Shown here piece by piece: positions 43,698 to 52,719 of a stretch of DNA of 64,000 nt. The position numbers and the translations under genes were made by a program. Positions within the stretch are counted from its first letter, which is position 1. Each line of letters starts with the position of its first letter. The notes under the pieces are model-generated. The model searched no databases and was not told the DNA's origin. It saw only the letters and a program-made list of their open reading frames with translations. This DNA is from EX4484-217-1 sp964496035 (GTDB taxonomy: Archaea; Thermoproteota; Thermoprotei_A; EX4484-217-1): positions 17,858 through 81,857 of the forward strand of contig CAZBXI010000002.1 of NCBI GenBank assembly GCA_964496035.1, given 5' to 3'.

Positions 43698-44632
43698 CTC
43701 AATTATTGTTAATAATAGGCTTACTAGTGTATCCAGGCTTTGTTTTCTCAATACTTTACGGAGGAATCTTAATCTGGATATACCGTAAAATAAGAGCTAG
43801 AATGCAAGGTAGAAGAGGACCTCCATGGTACCAAACATATGCTGACATTATAAAACTATTATCGAAAGAAACTATAATTCCGAGAAACGCTTGGAGACCG
43901 GGATTTATCGGAGCACCCATAATATCCATAGTTTCTCTAGCTACTGCTATGCTTCTTATCCCGATTTGGTCTAGTAAACCCTTACTAGGCTTTGTAGGAG
44001 ACACTATCGTGTTATTGTATTTACTAACTATACCAACATTTGCTGTAATTCTAGCAGGTATTTCATCTAATAGCCCATATGGTATTATTGGAGCAAGTAG
44101 AGAAGCATCATTACTAATATGGTACGAACTACCCTTCTGGTTCTCCATAGCAACAATTCTCATACTAACCGGAACTTTAAGTGTTGAGAAAATAGTTAGC
44201 ACCCAAGCCGCATTAGGCCCTAACATTGTTAGAGCACCTTTAGCCTTCATAGCTTTCATAATAGCTGCTCAAGCAAAGCTTGCCAAAAGACCATTCGATA
44301 TACCTCATGCTGAAACAGAAATCGTTGCTGGCCCTTACACTGAGTATTCAGGTGTTCTAAGAGGATTTTTTGAAATAAATGAAGCTTTAAAATGGCTTAC
44401 CATATCGTCTGTAGCAGCTACGTTCTTCCTCGGATGGCCTATTACAAGTAATCTCGTATTTAATGCTCTATTGTTCATGGTTAAAGTAGCATTGTTCGCT
44501 ATAATATTCGCAGTAATAGACATAATTAATCCCAGGTTTAGAATTGAACAAGCATACTGGCCTCTATGGGAAGTAGCGTTAATTATAGCACTAATTGATC
44601 TTGTAAGAATACTTGCCGGAATAGGTGTGTAG
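43691..44632 (+). CDS. HycD/EchB/NuoH-like membrane subunit
   Basis: A 313-residue protein with about eight helices. Conserved cues are RIRARMQGRRGPPWYQTYADIIKLLSKE (core MQGRRGPPWYQTYADIIKL) near residue 35-60 and PFDIPHAETEIVAGPYTEYSG in the central loop that contacts the quinone-/hydrogenase-core side (GPYTEYSG). It anchors the complex and links electron transfer to ion movement. It overlaps the large-subunit stop by 7 bases. Confidence 0.93.
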   Translation: MVAQLLLIIGLLVYPGFVFSILYGGILIWIYRKIRARMQGRRGPPWYQTYADIIKLLSKETIIPRNAWRPGFIGAPIISIVSLATAMLLIPIWSSKPLLGFVGDTIVLLYLLTIPTFAVILAGISSNSPYGIIGASREASLLIWYELPFWFSIATILILTGTLSVEKIVSTQAALGPNIVRAPLAFIAFIIAAQAKLAKRPFDIPHAETEIVAGPYTEYSGVLRGFFEINEALKWLTISSVAATFFLGWPITSNLVFNALLFMVKVALFAIIFAVIDIINPRFRIEQAYWPLWEVALIIALIDLVRILAGIGV

Positions 44633-44634
44633 AG

Positions 44635-45189
44635 ATGAAGGTAAATATTCTTAAAGAAGCTGTAAAGTATTTCGTTAAACCAGCTACAGTACCATTTCCA
44701 GCTGTTCAACCTCAGTTTCCGAAGAAGTTTAGAGGCCCGCCAAGATACGATCCTGAAACATGTATTGGATGTGGAGCCTGCGCACATGTATGTCCTTCTG
44801 ATGCAATAACGATTACAATAAAGGACGGGAAGAAAATATTAGAAGTCTGGTTTGGTAAATGCACTTTCTGCGCTAGGTGTGAAGAAGCTTGTCCAGTAGA
44901 CTCTATAAAGCTAATGGAAATTTATGGTATGCCTTCATCGAACAAGTTTGATTTCGTCTCTAGAGTAGAACATGACATGGTTAAATGCCGTATATGCGGA
45001 AAATACTTTGCCACAGTAAAGCATGTTGAATGGATAATTAAAAATATTAGAGAGAAAATGGGTGAAACTGTTTCAATAAGTGAACTTAAAAATTACTTAA
45101 TGATATGTCCTGAATGTAGGCATAAAGTAGAGAGCATTCCTAGCCTTAGAAAACTTCTTATGAGAGTTCTGGTTAAAGAGGTGAAATAG
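44635..45189 (+). CDS. HycF/NuoI-like ferredoxin subunit with C-terminal cysteine knuckles
   Basis: A 184-residue protein. Two [4Fe-4S] motifs are CIGCGACAHVCP and CTFCARCEEACP, as in NuoI and HycF. Beyond these, residues about 122-175 add a CRIC...CPEC pair of CxxC knuckles that looks like a zinc- or iron-binding ribbon; ordinary HycF or EchF proteins are shorter. Two bases separate it from the HycD-like gene and the HycG-like gene follows directly. Confidence 0.9.
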   Translation: MKVNILKEAVKYFVKPATVPFPAVQPQFPKKFRGPPRYDPETCIGCGACAHVCPSDAITITIKDGKKILEVWFGKCTFCARCEEACPVDSIKLMEIYGMPSSNKFDFVSRVEHDMVKCRICGKYFATVKHVEWIIKNIREKMGETVSISELKNYLMICPECRHKVESIPSLRKLLMRVLVKEVK

Positions 45190-45191
45190 CC

Positions 45192-45647
45192 ATGTGTGGG
45201 GTACTTTGTAAGTTAGCTGCATGGGCTAGGAAGAAGTCTCCTTGGATTTTCCACTTGCCGGCAGGGGGGCTATGTAATGGATGTGATATTGAAATAGTTG
45301 CAGCTTTAACTCCAAGATATGATGTTGAACGTTTTGGGATCTTATTAGCGCCAAGCCCTAGACATGCAGACATACTTGTAGTTGCAGGTCAGGTAACTAA
45401 GCACACTAAAGAGCGATTACTGAGAGTTTATCAGCAAGTACCGGAACCTAAAGTTGTCGTAGCTGTTGGTTCATGTGCCATCTCAGGTAATGTTTTCGGA
45501 ACAGAAAATTACCCGCTAGCAGGAACTGTTGATCAATTTATTCCTGTTGACGTATATGTTCCTGGATGCCCCCCTAAACCTGAAGCAATTATTTTAGGGA
45601 TTATTGAAGCAATAAAGAAGCTTGAGGAGAAAACTAGAGAAACATAG
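45192..45647 (+). CDS. HycG/EchC/NuoB-like small subunit
   Basis: A 151-residue small subunit with the four ligands of the proximal [4Fe-4S] cluster: GLCNGCDIE, GSCAISG and PGCPPKPE. It delivers electrons to the NiFe site. The protein starts MCGVLCKLAAWARKKSPW, which is usual for the group 4 type without further clusters. It is the last gene of the operon, converging with hypD. Confidence 0.94.
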   Translation: MCGVLCKLAAWARKKSPWIFHLPAGGLCNGCDIEIVAALTPRYDVERFGILLAPSPRHADILVVAGQVTKHTKERLLRVYQQVPEPKVVVAVGSCAISGNVFGTENYPLAGTVDQFIPVDVYVPGCPPKPEAIILGIIEAIKKLEEKTRET

Positions 45648-45653
45648 CTTTAC

Positions 45654-46832
45654 TTAAACTATCTTGTCTAGTCCAAGAATTTTAGCTAGCTCCTTAATCT
45701 TACCTCCACCTCCGAATCTTGCCCAAACAGCGCATGTTCCTTCAGAGGAAACCATGCATGGACCGTAAGGCCTACTTGGCGTACAAGCCCTCATGAATAG
45801 AGGACAATCTGTGGGCACAGCTTTTCCCAAGGTAACGTCACCGCATTTACATCCTGGAGGTAAGTCTATTGAATAATCTATTTTAATATCAAACATGCTT
45901 CTTGAATCATAGTTCTTGAACTTCTCTTTTAACTCCAAGCCGCTCTTAGGAATAATGCCTATGCCTCTCCAATCAGCATCAACAATGTTAAAAGCCTTTT
46001 CAACATATTTCTGGGCTACTACATTACCCTCCCAACTATCAACCCTGGAATATTCATTATACACTCTAAACCTATTCTCTAGATGTTGTTTCAGAATTTC
46101 TAACACTGCCAAAAGAACGTCCAGAGGCTCAAACCCCGCAACAACAGCTGGCAAACGATACTTTTCTGGGATAAATTTCCAAGCCTTAGCTCCAGTAATT
46201 GAAGTTACATGGCCTGGCGCTATAATACCATTCAACGGTATATCAGGTTGGTTTAAAACATAGTCAACCGCCGGGACGGTTAACCTGTAAGCTACAAGGA
46301 GCTTAAGGTTTGGAGGAATTGTTCTTAAAACTACATGGCTTGCTACGCTTGGCTGTGTTGTTTCAAATCCTACAGCTAGGAAAACGCATGGCTTATTTTG
46401 TTTCTTAGCAATTCTAATTGCATCTAGAAACCCATAGACTATCCTAACGTCGCCACCTAAGCTTCTTGCTTTGGCTAAACTCATTTTGGTACCTGGAACC
46501 TTATACATGTCGCCGTAGGTTAGCAAGGTTACACTATAGTTTAGGGAAAGCTCTATAGCTTCGTCAACTATCCTAGTTGGGGCTATGCAAACTGGACATC
46601 CTGGACCAGCTATTAACTCTAGTCCTTCAGGCATTAGACTTCTTAAACCATAATATGTTATTGTGTGCTCATGGGTGCCGCAAACATGCATGATCTTTAT
46701 CTTTTCTGCACCATATTTTTTCATAACTTTAGGGGCAAGTTTATGTATTCCCTTAACGACATCCCTGATTATGCTCAGCTCTCTGTACATCTTAACTATT
46801 TCATGCAGTCCTTTCCTCATAAGCGCAAACAC
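45654..46832 (-). CDS. hypD: Hydrogenase maturation protein HypD
   Basis: A 392-residue HypD, the Fe-S scaffold on which HypC and HypD assemble the Fe(CN)2CO group. The hallmarks are HVCGTHEH, GPGCPVC and the C-terminal cysteine cluster GCKCGDV...CPLF...CTPSRPYGPCMVSSEG (in part). It lies opposite to the hydrogenase operon with only 6 bases between stops, and is divergent from hypE. Confidence 0.96.
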   Translation of the reverse strand: MFALMRKGLHEIVKMYRELSIIRDVVKGIHKLAPKVMKKYGAEKIKIMHVCGTHEHTITYYGLRSLMPEGLELIAGPGCPVCIAPTRIVDEAIELSLNYSVTLLTYGDMYKVPGTKMSLAKARSLGGDVRIVYGFLDAIRIAKKQNKPCVFLAVGFETTQPSVASHVVLRTIPPNLKLLVAYRLTVPAVDYVLNQPDIPLNGIIAPGHVTSITGAKAWKFIPEKYRLPAVVAGFEPLDVLLAVLEILKQHLENRFRVYNEYSRVDSWEGNVVAQKYVEKAFNIVDADWRGIGIIPKSGLELKEKFKNYDSRSMFDIKIDYSIDLPPGCKCGDVTLGKAVPTDCPLFMRACTPSRPYGPCMVSSEGTCAVWARFGGGGKIKELAKILGLDKIV

Positions 46833-46917
46833 TCTACACTGATTATTTACAATATGTTTTTAACCTAACGAGCTATAAGGTTTTGGAAGAACTAGAATTA
46901 GTAGGGTATTTGCGGCA

Positions 46918-47946
46918 ATGATGTTGGAAACCATAACCTTAGCTCATGGAGCCGGAGGTAAGGAAACAGGGGAAATTATTGAAAAATTCTTCGTTAACTT
47001 GTTTAAAATAAAGAGAGTAAGTACGGGCATAGGTTTAGATGACTTAGAAGACTCAGCAACAATACCGCTAAGCGATGGCAGCCACATAGCCTTCACTATA
47101 GACAGCTATACTGTAAATCCCATATTCTTTCCCGGAGGTAATATTGGTAAGTTAGCAGCTTCTGGAACACTTAATGACCTAGCGGTAATGGGTGCTAAAC
47201 CTTTAGCAGTAATGGACTCCATGGTTGTTGAAGAAGGTTTCGAAATTAAACAACTGGAGGAAATTATAAACTCTATGAAAAAAGTTCTGGAAAAATACAA
47301 TGTAGCATTGATAGGTGGAGATTTCAAGGTCATGCCTAAAGGGCAAATTGACAAAATAGTTTTAACAATGGCAGGTGTAGGCATTATACCTAAAAATAGG
47401 CTAATAAAAGACTCCAACATTAAACCAGGAGACAAAATCGTAGTTACAGGCCCTATAGGTGAGCATGGGGCGGCAATATTAATAGCCCAGACAGGGTTAG
47501 AAGCTGAAGCTCCGACAATAAAAAGCGATTGCTCGCCGATAATTGATGCTATTGAAGTAGCGTTTAAAGTTGGAGGAATTCATGCAGCTAAAGACCCTAC
47601 TAGAGGAGGATTAGCTATGGCCTTAAATGATTGGGCGAGAAAAGCAAAAGTCTCAATAATTATTTGGGAGAAAGAAGTACCACTAAGAGACGAGGTTAGA
47701 GCTTACAGTGAAATGCTTGGAGTAGATCCCTTCAGCCTAGCTTCTGAAGGAGTAGCATTAATAGCTGTAGACCCAGGTAAAGCTGAGAACCTAGTAGAAG
47801 AACTTAAGAACGTAGGGTATAAGGATGCTGAGATAATAGGTGAGGTAAGGAAGGGTAAAGAGGGATATGTTCTAGTAGAAACAATTAGTGGGGGCTTAAG
47901 AATACTAGAACCTCCCGTAGGGGAAATTGTGCCAAGAATATGCTGA
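46918..47946 (+). CDS. hypE: Hydrogenase maturation protein HypE
   Basis: A 342-residue HypE, which dehydrates the thiocarbamoyl group made by HypF to the thiocyanate that supplies the active-site cyanide. It opens TLAHGAGGKET, contains the PurM-like core with KDPTRGGLA, and ends with PRIC, the C-terminal Cys that carries the group. It is closely followed by the PspC-domain gene. Confidence 0.96.
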   Translation: MMLETITLAHGAGGKETGEIIEKFFVNLFKIKRVSTGIGLDDLEDSATIPLSDGSHIAFTIDSYTVNPIFFPGGNIGKLAASGTLNDLAVMGAKPLAVMDSMVVEEGFEIKQLEEIINSMKKVLEKYNVALIGGDFKVMPKGQIDKIVLTMAGVGIIPKNRLIKDSNIKPGDKIVVTGPIGEHGAAILIAQTGLEAEAPTIKSDCSPIIDAIEVAFKVGGIHAAKDPTRGGLAMALNDWARKAKVSIIIWEKEVPLRDEVRAYSEMLGVDPFSLASEGVALIAVDPGKAENLVEELKNVGYKDAEIIGEVRKGKEGYVLVETISGGLRILEPPVGEIVPRIC

Positions 47947-47956
47947 GGTGAGCATG

Positions 47957-48349
47957 ATGGGCGAGAAGACATCAAGGAAACTTTATCGTTCACGTGTAGA
48001 CAAAATTCTTGGCGGAGTATGTGCGGGCATAGCAGAGTATTTTAACATAGATCCTACAATTGTTAGATTAGCTTTCGTGGCCTTCTTCGTGATAAACCCT
48101 ATAGCAGCAACAATAATATACATCGCCGCTTGGATTATTATGCCTGAGAAACCGCTAAAAGGTGTTCCAGAGGAAATTAAAGTAAAAAGTAAGAAGAGAG
48201 AAGGACTTATTCTAATAGGCCTTTTACTAATACTTGCTGGTGTTATCGGTGCACCCAGGGTATTAGCGGTGATTAGGGATATAACAAATGCTTTGCTTAT
48301 AATTTTTGGCATCTTAATAGTAATTATTGCATTAGTTAGGAAAGAGTAG
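47957..48349 (+). CDS. PspC-domain membrane protein
   Basis: About 130 residues. The N-terminal half is a PspC domain: RKLYRSRVDKILGGVCAGIAEYFNID followed by hydrophobic helices and IIYIAAWIIMP, with the family's typical GGVCAGIAEYF element. A second helix pair near the C terminus follows a charged KSKKREG stretch. PspC proteins sense membrane stress in bacteria; archaeal roles are unclear. ATG 47957 (5 bases from GAGGTGA) or ATG 47954 may start it. Confidence 0.85.
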   Translation: MGEKTSRKLYRSRVDKILGGVCAGIAEYFNIDPTIVRLAFVAFFVINPIAATIIYIAAWIIMPEKPLKGVPEEIKVKSKKREGLILIGLLLILAGVIGAPRVLAVIRDITNALLIIFGILIVIIALVRKE

Positions 48350-48411
48350 CCGGAAAATCGCAATAAAAACCTTTTTAGGAAGTTTAATTAGCATATGGCA
48401 AATAAAATGCC

Positions 48412-48645
48412 TTATGCTTCTACCTCATATATTGCTTCTAAAACCTCACGCCATGCTTTAATAGTTTCTTCAGCTTCTTTAGGGTCAAGCTTCGAAATTA
48501 TAGTTCCTGCATGGACAATAACGTAGTCTCCAGGTTTTACATCTGGTACAAGTAAACTATCAACTTCTCTTCTTACACCTCCAAAGTCAACGATAGCTGT
48601 CATTTCTTTAACTTCAACAACAATTCCTGGAATCCCTAAACACAC
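48412..48645 (-). CDS. hypC: Hydrogenase maturation chaperone HypC
   Basis: A 77-residue HypC/HupF. It starts MCLGIPG with the essential Cys2, which binds the iron and, by complex with HypD, the hydrogenase precursor; VKPGDYVIVHAG in the middle is also typical. It is on the minus strand, divergent from hypF, and not in one unit with hypD or hypE. Confidence 0.95.
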   Translation of the reverse strand: MCLGIPGIVVEVKEMTAIVDFGGVRREVDSLLVPDVKPGDYVIVHAGTIISKLDPKEAEETIKAWREVLEAIYEVEA

Positions 48646-48733
48646 AACTTAATGCCTCACCTTACTTCTCTATAGTTGATACGTAAGTAGTAACTTATAT
48701 GTTGAACTTAAGGTAAATGTTTAGAGGGAAATA

Positions 48734-51073
48734 TTGTCTCATGGAAAAATAGCAGTAAGACTTAGAGTTTCGGGGATAGTTCAGGGAGTAGGTTTTAGAC
48801 CATTTATTCATAGGATAGCTCGTAAAAGCAACGTAAAAGGCTATGTAAGGAACCTCGGAGGAAGCGAAGTAGAAATCCATGTTGAAGGCACCTTAGATAA
48901 CGTGCTACTATTTCTACATCGTTTAGAGAAAGAGAAACCACCACCAGCCATAATTGAAGAATTAGAATTAGAAAGAACGAAGACACAAAACTTTAAAGAT
49001 TTCAAGATCTTAAAAAGCAGTTTTGAATCAAAACTGTACTCAATGATTCCTCCAGATATAGGTATTTGCAAGTACTGCTTAGAGGAAATACTTGATCCTA
49101 AAAGCAGGTGGTATATGTACCCCTTTAATAGTTGTGCATGGTGTGGACCGCGTTTTTCAATAATGGAAAAGGTCCCTTATGATAGAGAATACACTTCAAT
49201 GATAGATTTTCCTCTTTGCAACGAATGTCTCAAAGAATATAGAGACCCAGAAAATACTAGAAGATTCCATGCACAAGGAATAAGCTGTCCAAAATGCGGA
49301 CCGAAGGTATGGCTTACAGATAACAGAGGAGAACCAATACCCTCTAAGAACCCCATTTTTGAAGCAGCAAAACTAATAGATGAAGGATGTATTATTGCGA
49401 TTAAAGGTATTGGAGGATTCCATATAGCATCTCTAGCTACAGATGACGATGTAGTTTTAACTTTAAGGAAACGTAAGAGAAGACCTCAAAAACCTTTTGC
49501 TTTAATGGCGTTAAATGTTGAAGTAGTAGAGAAAATAGCTGAACCTAGTAAAAGAATAATTGAGGCACTGCTATCTCCTGAAAAACCCATAGTACTCGTA
49601 CCTAAGAAGAAAAACACTCCCGTTTCGGAATATGTAGCACCTGGTTTAGACACCTTAGGTATAATGCTACCCTATACGGGACTACATTATATGTTGCTAA
49701 GCTGGTCCCATGATAAGTTCTTAATAATGACAAGCGGGAACCCGAAAGGGAAACCTATGTGTATTGATGAGAAATGTGCTTTTGAAAAATTATCAAAGTA
49801 TGTAGACTACTTCCTATTGCATAACAGAAGAATAATCAATAGAGTCGATGATAGTGTTGTTAGATTAACACATGGTAAATTAACTTTCTTACGTAGAAGT
49901 AGAGGTTATGCTCCAAAATGGTTTAAATCACCTATAGAATTAGATAAACCTATAATAGCTTTTGGTGCTGAACTAGCTAATGCAGGAGCTATTGGAATAA
50001 AGAACTACATAATACCCACTCAATATATAGGTGATATGGATGATTATGAAACACTATGTTTCCTAGAAGAAGCATTAATGTTCCTTGCAAAAACATACCA
50101 TATAGATTTAAGGAAAGCTATTTACGTATCCGACATGCACCCCCAATACGCTACAACAAGACTCGCTAGAGAATGGTCCGAGAAATATTCATCTAAAATA
50201 ATTGCCATTCAGCATCACCATGCGCACATAGCGTCCGTAATGGTGGAGCAAAAAATACCATACTATAAGTGGGTCGTGGGTATCGCTATAGATGGAGTGG
50301 GTTACGGTCTTGATGGAAATATTTGGGGAGGGGAAGTTCTATTAGCATCATATAGTAGTTTCAAAAGAGTAGGACATCTAGTATACCAGCCTATGCCGGG
50401 AGGAGATTTAGCAACATTATATCCTGTACGAATGCTAATAAGCTATATGATGCAGACATTCGGCGAGGACTACACTAGAAAATACATTATTCGCAATGGA
50501 CTACATAAGTGGCTAAAGTATGGTTTAAAAGAATTAGACATAGTAATTAGACAAGTTAATAGCGGGTTATCACCAATGACATCAAGTACAGGCAGATTTC
50601 TGGACACCATATCTGCATTACTTGGCATATGCTATCTAAGGACGTATGAAGGAGAACCTGCAATGAAGCTTGAAGCATATGCTAAGAGGAATAAGGGCAA
50701 AGTTCTAGACTACCAACCTAAAATAACAGTTGAAAATGGTGTTTTTCTAATTGATGTTGTCGACATGTTCAGGTGGGTATTTGATAACCTAGAAAGTAAG
50801 AGGAAGGAAGATATTGCTTCAACAATACAGTACAATGTAGGTGAAGCATTAGCTGAAGTAGCCTTAAAGGCGATGAAAGGAAGAAAAATACTTCCAAAAA
50901 TCTTAGTTAGTGGTGGAGCGGCTGTAAATGACTTCATCATTAAGGCCATAGTGGAAAGAGCAAGAGAAGAAGATATCGAAGTAGTATTCAATACCAAGGT
51001 ACCACCGGGAGATGGAGGACTAGCATTAGGGCAGGTAGCTATAGCAGCATCACAAATTGGGAAACATACATAG
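48734..51073 (+). CDS. hypF: Carbamoyltransferase HypF
   Basis: A 779-residue HypF with all domains: N-terminal acylphosphatase (GIVQGVGFRPFIHR), paired zinc knuckles (CKYC, CAWCGPRF, CNEC and CPKCGP), YrdC-like part (about residues 200-370) and a C-terminal Kae1-like carbamoyl-transfer part with HHHAHIASVM and DGVGYGLDG. It makes the carbamoyl donor for HypE from carbamoyl phosphate and ATP. The start is TTG 48734. Confidence 0.96.
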   Translation: MSHGKIAVRLRVSGIVQGVGFRPFIHRIARKSNVKGYVRNLGGSEVEIHVEGTLDNVLLFLHRLEKEKPPPAIIEELELERTKTQNFKDFKILKSSFESKLYSMIPPDIGICKYCLEEILDPKSRWYMYPFNSCAWCGPRFSIMEKVPYDREYTSMIDFPLCNECLKEYRDPENTRRFHAQGISCPKCGPKVWLTDNRGEPIPSKNPIFEAAKLIDEGCIIAIKGIGGFHIASLATDDDVVLTLRKRKRRPQKPFALMALNVEVVEKIAEPSKRIIEALLSPEKPIVLVPKKKNTPVSEYVAPGLDTLGIMLPYTGLHYMLLSWSHDKFLIMTSGNPKGKPMCIDEKCAFEKLSKYVDYFLLHNRRIINRVDDSVVRLTHGKLTFLRRSRGYAPKWFKSPIELDKPIIAFGAELANAGAIGIKNYIIPTQYIGDMDDYETLCFLEEALMFLAKTYHIDLRKAIYVSDMHPQYATTRLAREWSEKYSSKIIAIQHHHAHIASVMVEQKIPYYKWVVGIAIDGVGYGLDGNIWGGEVLLASYSSFKRVGHLVYQPMPGGDLATLYPVRMLISYMMQTFGEDYTRKYIIRNGLHKWLKYGLKELDIVIRQVNSGLSPMTSSTGRFLDTISALLGICYLRTYEGEPAMKLEAYAKRNKGKVLDYQPKITVENGVFLIDVVDMFRWVFDNLESKRKEDIASTIQYNVGEALAEVALKAMKGRKILPKILVSGGAAVNDFIIKAIVERAREEDIEVVFNTKVPPGDGGLALGQVAIAASQIGKHT

Positions 51074-51144
51074 AACTTTACGCATAAAATCTATTGTTCA
51101 AAGTTTAAATTTTAAAAACTAAATAGTTAAAGTGGGGATAAACT

Positions 51145-51528
51145 ATGGTAACCTTAAAGTTTACAACAAGAGCAGCAAATGACCCAGCATACGTAGTTAC
51201 CGTAGGCCTCTCCAGACCATTAAAAGACGCTTTTATAGGCATGGAGAAGACGAAGATAAATAAAATTGGTAGGAAGCTAACAAAGTATTTATCATATAGA
51301 ATAGCTAGCGCACTAATAAAGAATGGTTACGATTTACCTCTTCCTGAAGGCTACCTACTTAAGGTCCGCGGAGAAGTAACGTTTGACTATAGCGAGGAAG
51401 GCGGAGAGATAAACGTTAACGTTAAGGGAGTAAAACTATCAATAGACATCTTCAAAAAAGAAAAATCCATAGCTTACTCCGAAGGAACTTTGGAGTATCC
51501 AGCAGTAGAGGAAAAGGCTGAAGAATAA
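51145..51528 (+). CDS. Unknown small protein, first of a two-gene unit
   Basis: A 127-residue soluble protein, predicted alpha then beta, ending in an acidic tail (EEKAEE). It has no cysteine or known motif. It starts MVTLKFTTRAANDPAYVV. ATG 51145 follows a TTTAAATTTTAAAA stretch, a fitting promoter, and GTGGGGA. Followed after 12 bases by the next unknown gene. I do not recognise it. Confidence 0.65.
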   Translation: MVTLKFTTRAANDPAYVVTVGLSRPLKDAFIGMEKTKINKIGRKLTKYLSYRIASALIKNGYDLPLPEGYLLKVRGEVTFDYSEEGGEINVNVKGVKLSIDIFKKEKSIAYSEGTLEYPAVEEKAEE

Positions 51529-51540
51529 AAGTGATAGGAA

Positions 51541-52719
51541 ATGCCATTAACCATAGACAATGAGCTTAAAATAGTTTTTAACAAAGACTTCTACACGAAA
51601 AAACATATTTTATGGGGAGGCTTTGAAGACGGAAGAGTAGTTGACGCATCGGAGATTGCATCCAAAATATCATCCCTACTTAACGAAATAGTTCACGTGA
51701 AAACAGATGATGTGGAGAAAAGAAAGTTCACATTCTATACAAAAACCGCAACACTAGGTACAATATATTTTGGAAAACCTGAAGAATCTTATGTTACGGC
51801 ATCAGCAACATTAACTAGCGTGTATAGTGCTGTTTTAGAGAAAATATTTAAGACAATATCTGCAGATGGGGAATACCCTATTGTAATGGAAATAGTTAAT
51901 GACTTAGAAAACCCTAGCCAAATATCTATAAATGTATTACCTAAGGAATATTTGAAAACCCACGAAAACATACATAAGAATATTGTAGAATATGCTTGCG
52001 AAATAACATCTATTCCAAGACCTCTTCTTGAAGACCTTGTTAGAAGACACTCAGAATACGGAGTAATAGCTGTCTTCAAGAGAAATGGGAGAAGGAAAGT
52101 ATTACCGCCAACGTTTAAGCCTCCTAAACACAACATACCCTTACTGCCGAAAACGTGTCCCATAGGATTTATTGTTGGTTATTCTCCTAATTTGTCGAAG
52201 TGGTTGATTCTATATTATGATCCCATAGGATATTATGGCGTAGAATATTATGAAGTAAGCAAAGACGGGTTTAAAAGCCTATGGAAACTAAAGTTCATGG
52301 AGAAAGAAGAGCTTGGAACATTTAGACTAGCAGAGGTAGAAGGTAATTTACAGGTAGAGAAATGGATGAACATTTTAAACGTTAGTGCAAAAGTAGGGTC
52401 TAAACTAGAAGAAGTAATTACTAAAGATAGCTTTAGTGTTGAAGATCCCAACGTATTTTCAGCATTCTTCATAGTCCCTGTTAGAAGAGTGAGTGAAGAA
52501 GTTGAGGAATGCGAAATATATATTTATAGCAGGTACTGGGGATCTCCTAAGCTTATAAGAACTAATGTTAAGCATCATAAGGAACATGGTCTAACAGGGT
52601 TAATGTGGATAAGAGAAGTTAACTTAACACCTTCTATGAAGTGGCTTAAAACAGGTTGGAAAGTTTTAAGTAGAATATCCCTTATAACAGCATGTGTTTT
52701 AAGTGTTTTAAAAAGCTAA
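51541..52719 (+). CDS. Unknown 392-residue protein, second of a two-gene unit
   Basis: A mostly soluble protein of mixed alpha/beta character, with one short hydrophobic stretch at the C terminus (WKVLSRISLITACVLSVL). There is no recognised nucleotide-binding, metal-binding or catalytic motif. Codon use is like neighbours and the frame is long, so it is real. It ends 4 bases into the convergent radical SAM gene. Together with the small upstream gene it forms an unexplained unit next to the hyp genes. Confidence 0.68.
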   Translation: MPLTIDNELKIVFNKDFYTKKHILWGGFEDGRVVDASEIASKISSLLNEIVHVKTDDVEKRKFTFYTKTATLGTIYFGKPEESYVTASATLTSVYSAVLEKIFKTISADGEYPIVMEIVNDLENPSQISINVLPKEYLKTHENIHKNIVEYACEITSIPRPLLEDLVRRHSEYGVIAVFKRNGRRKVLPPTFKPPKHNIPLLPKTCPIGFIVGYSPNLSKWLILYYDPIGYYGVEYYEVSKDGFKSLWKLKFMEKEELGTFRLAEVEGNLQVEKWMNILNVSAKVGSKLEEVITKDSFSVEDPNVFSAFFIVPVRRVSEEVEECEIYIYSRYWGSPKLIRTNVKHHKEHGLTGLMWIREVNLTPSMKWLKTGWKVLSRISLITACVLSVLKS

